This document shows positions 63,327 to 64,000 of a stretch of DNA of 64,000 nucleotides, piece after piece. The position numbers and the translations under genes were made by a program. The notes under the pieces are model-generated. The model was given only the letters and a program-made list of their open reading frames with translations, was not told the origin of the DNA and ran no database searches. The DNA is from Mycobacterium shimoidei (lineage in GTDB: Bacteria; Actinomycetota; Actinomycetes; Mycobacteriales; Mycobacteriaceae), in contig LQPU01000036.1 in the NCBI GenBank assembly GCA_002101905.1, forward strand, positions 1 through 64,000. The letters are read 5' to 3'. Each line of letters opens with the position of its first letter. Positions within the stretch are counted from its first letter, which is position 1.

Positions 63327-63369
63327 GGCGGCGTTCGTCCGCCAGCCCCGACCTTGTACTGATTACTGC

Positions 63370-64000
63370 CTACGGATCGTCGTCGTCTTCGTTTTTGCGG
63401 AGGAGTTTTTCGGGGTGGTGGTAAGTGTTGGTGCGGGGTTGGCCCCGGTCGAGGTGTGGGGGTGGGATCCATTCGGTGTCGCCGTGAGTGTTTTTGCGGG
63501 TGGTCCAGCCCTGTTCGGTGACGAGTTTGTGATGCGTTCGGCAGCACTGAGTGAGGTCATTGACGTCGGTGGTTTTGCATTGGGAGTAGTCGGTGCAATG
63601 GTGGGCTTCGGTGAGGTAGCCGGGCACCGTGCAATTAGGGAAGCTGCAGCCGCGATCTTTGGCGTGCAACACAATTCGCTGCCCTGGCGAGGCGAGGCGT
63701 TTGGTGTGATACAGCCCGATCGCTTTGCCCTTGTCGAAGATGCATAGGTAATGGTGGGCGTGGGAGGCCAGCCGGATCACATCGCTCATGGGCAACAAAG
63801 TGCCGCCGGCGGTGAGCGCTTTGCCCGCACCGGCCTCGAGCTCTGCCAGGGTGGTGGTGATGATGATGCTGGCCGGTAACCCGTTGTGTTGACCGAGGTC
63901 TCCGGAAGCCAGCAGGGCGCGTCCGGCGGCGTTCAGGGCGTCGTGGTTGCGTTGGCCGGCGCTGCGGGTGTCGTTGTCGATGGCCGCCTGCGACGGAGTG
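63370..64000 (-). CDS. 13E12-repeat HNH endonuclease-like protein, partial
   Basis: The C-terminal 210 residues are visible; the 5' part lies beyond the window. The DUF222-type helical region ([20 protein letters not shown]) is followed by the HNH core: [17 protein letters not shown], the middle Asn in VNDLTQCC and RTHHKL at the end, with zinc-binding Cys pairs. This 13E12 REP family is repeated many times in mycobacterial genomes. Rv3776 occupies this place in M. tuberculosis. Confidence 0.85.
   Translation of the reverse strand, partial: TPSQAAIDNDTRSAGQRNHDALNAAGRALLASGDLGQHNGLPASIIITTTLAELEAGAGKALTAGGTLLPMSDVIRLASHAHHYLCIFDKGKAIGLYHTKRLASPGQRIVLHAKDRGCSFPNCTVPGYLTEAHHCTDYSQCKTTDVNDLTQCCRTHHKLVTEQGWTTRKNTHGDTEWIPPPHLDRGQPRTNTYHHPEKLLRKNEDDDDP

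Overview
The window is high-GC, densely coded chromosome from a mycobacterium, most likely a nontuberculous species. The evidence is an LpqH-type lipoprotein, a TcrXY two-component pair, the proXVWZ osmolyte ABC operon, a PE-PPE-domain protein, a 13E12-type HNH protein and a large set of DosR (dormancy) regulon homologues. From memory of the M. tuberculosis map, the backbone follows the Rv3752c-Rv3776 neighbourhood.

Region by region: (1) 1-19.5 kb is core backbone: tRNA-Ser(CGA), tadA and a partner gene, tyrA, proZ-proW-proV-proX, a five-gene acyl-CoA type operon (APH kinase, SDR, acyl-CoA dehydrogenase, TetR, quinone oxidoreductase), an alkylsulfatase, lpqH, tcrXY, small membrane proteins behind a SigF-like promoter, a phage-like GH25 lysozyme and a SAM methyltransferase. 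(2) 19.5-30.8 kb holds a second APH kinase/acyl-CoA dehydrogenase pair, then a complete stressosome operon (rsbR-rsbS-rsbT-rsbX-rsbU) with a divergent STAS gene, then an M20 amidohydrolase, a PE-PPE-domain hydrolase and a flavin monooxygenase. (3) 30.9-33.9 kb is scarred: a LuxR-family gene with three frameshifts, a HicAB module with CTAG operators, a tandem-repeat remnant resembling an IS end, then tRNA-Arg(ACG) and tRNA-Ser(GCT). (4) 33.9-35.5 kb is hisC2 plus a DUF4334 gene.

(5) 35.5-61.7 kb is a dormancy island of about 26 kb lying between the orthologues of Rv3772 and Rv3773c. It carries two ribosome-hibernation factors, a flavin-nucleotide-type oxidase, HspX, a glycogen-debranching-type enzyme with a GT4 glycosyltransferase, and RtcA. 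It also carries an operon of phosphoribosyltransferase, archease, RtcB, a 43-aa membrane peptide and a P-type ATPase, followed by CapA, a phosphoribosyltransferase-hydrolase fusion, DUF1918 plus NrdZ, Hrp1 and an Rv1733c-like membrane protein. More than ten DosR-box-like palindromes precede these units. Inside the island, next to a 34-bp fragment of tRNA-Ser, sits a three-gene operon without a visible DosR box: an OB-like membrane protein, a 1022-aa HerA/DUF87-type ATPase and a Thr/Lys/Asp-rich disordered protein. It is the best candidate here for an undescribed system. (6) 61.7-64 kb returns to backbone: a DinB-like protein, echA21, a 65-aa protein and the 3' part of a 13E12 HNH gene cut by the window edge.

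Taken together, the window combines stress sensing (stressosome, TcrXY, a probable SigF output) with the hypoxic/dormancy response: ribosome silencing, RNA repair, O2-independent dNTP synthesis, chaperone and carbohydrate turnover. All functions are inferred from sequence motifs and remembered family knowledge; no database search was run.
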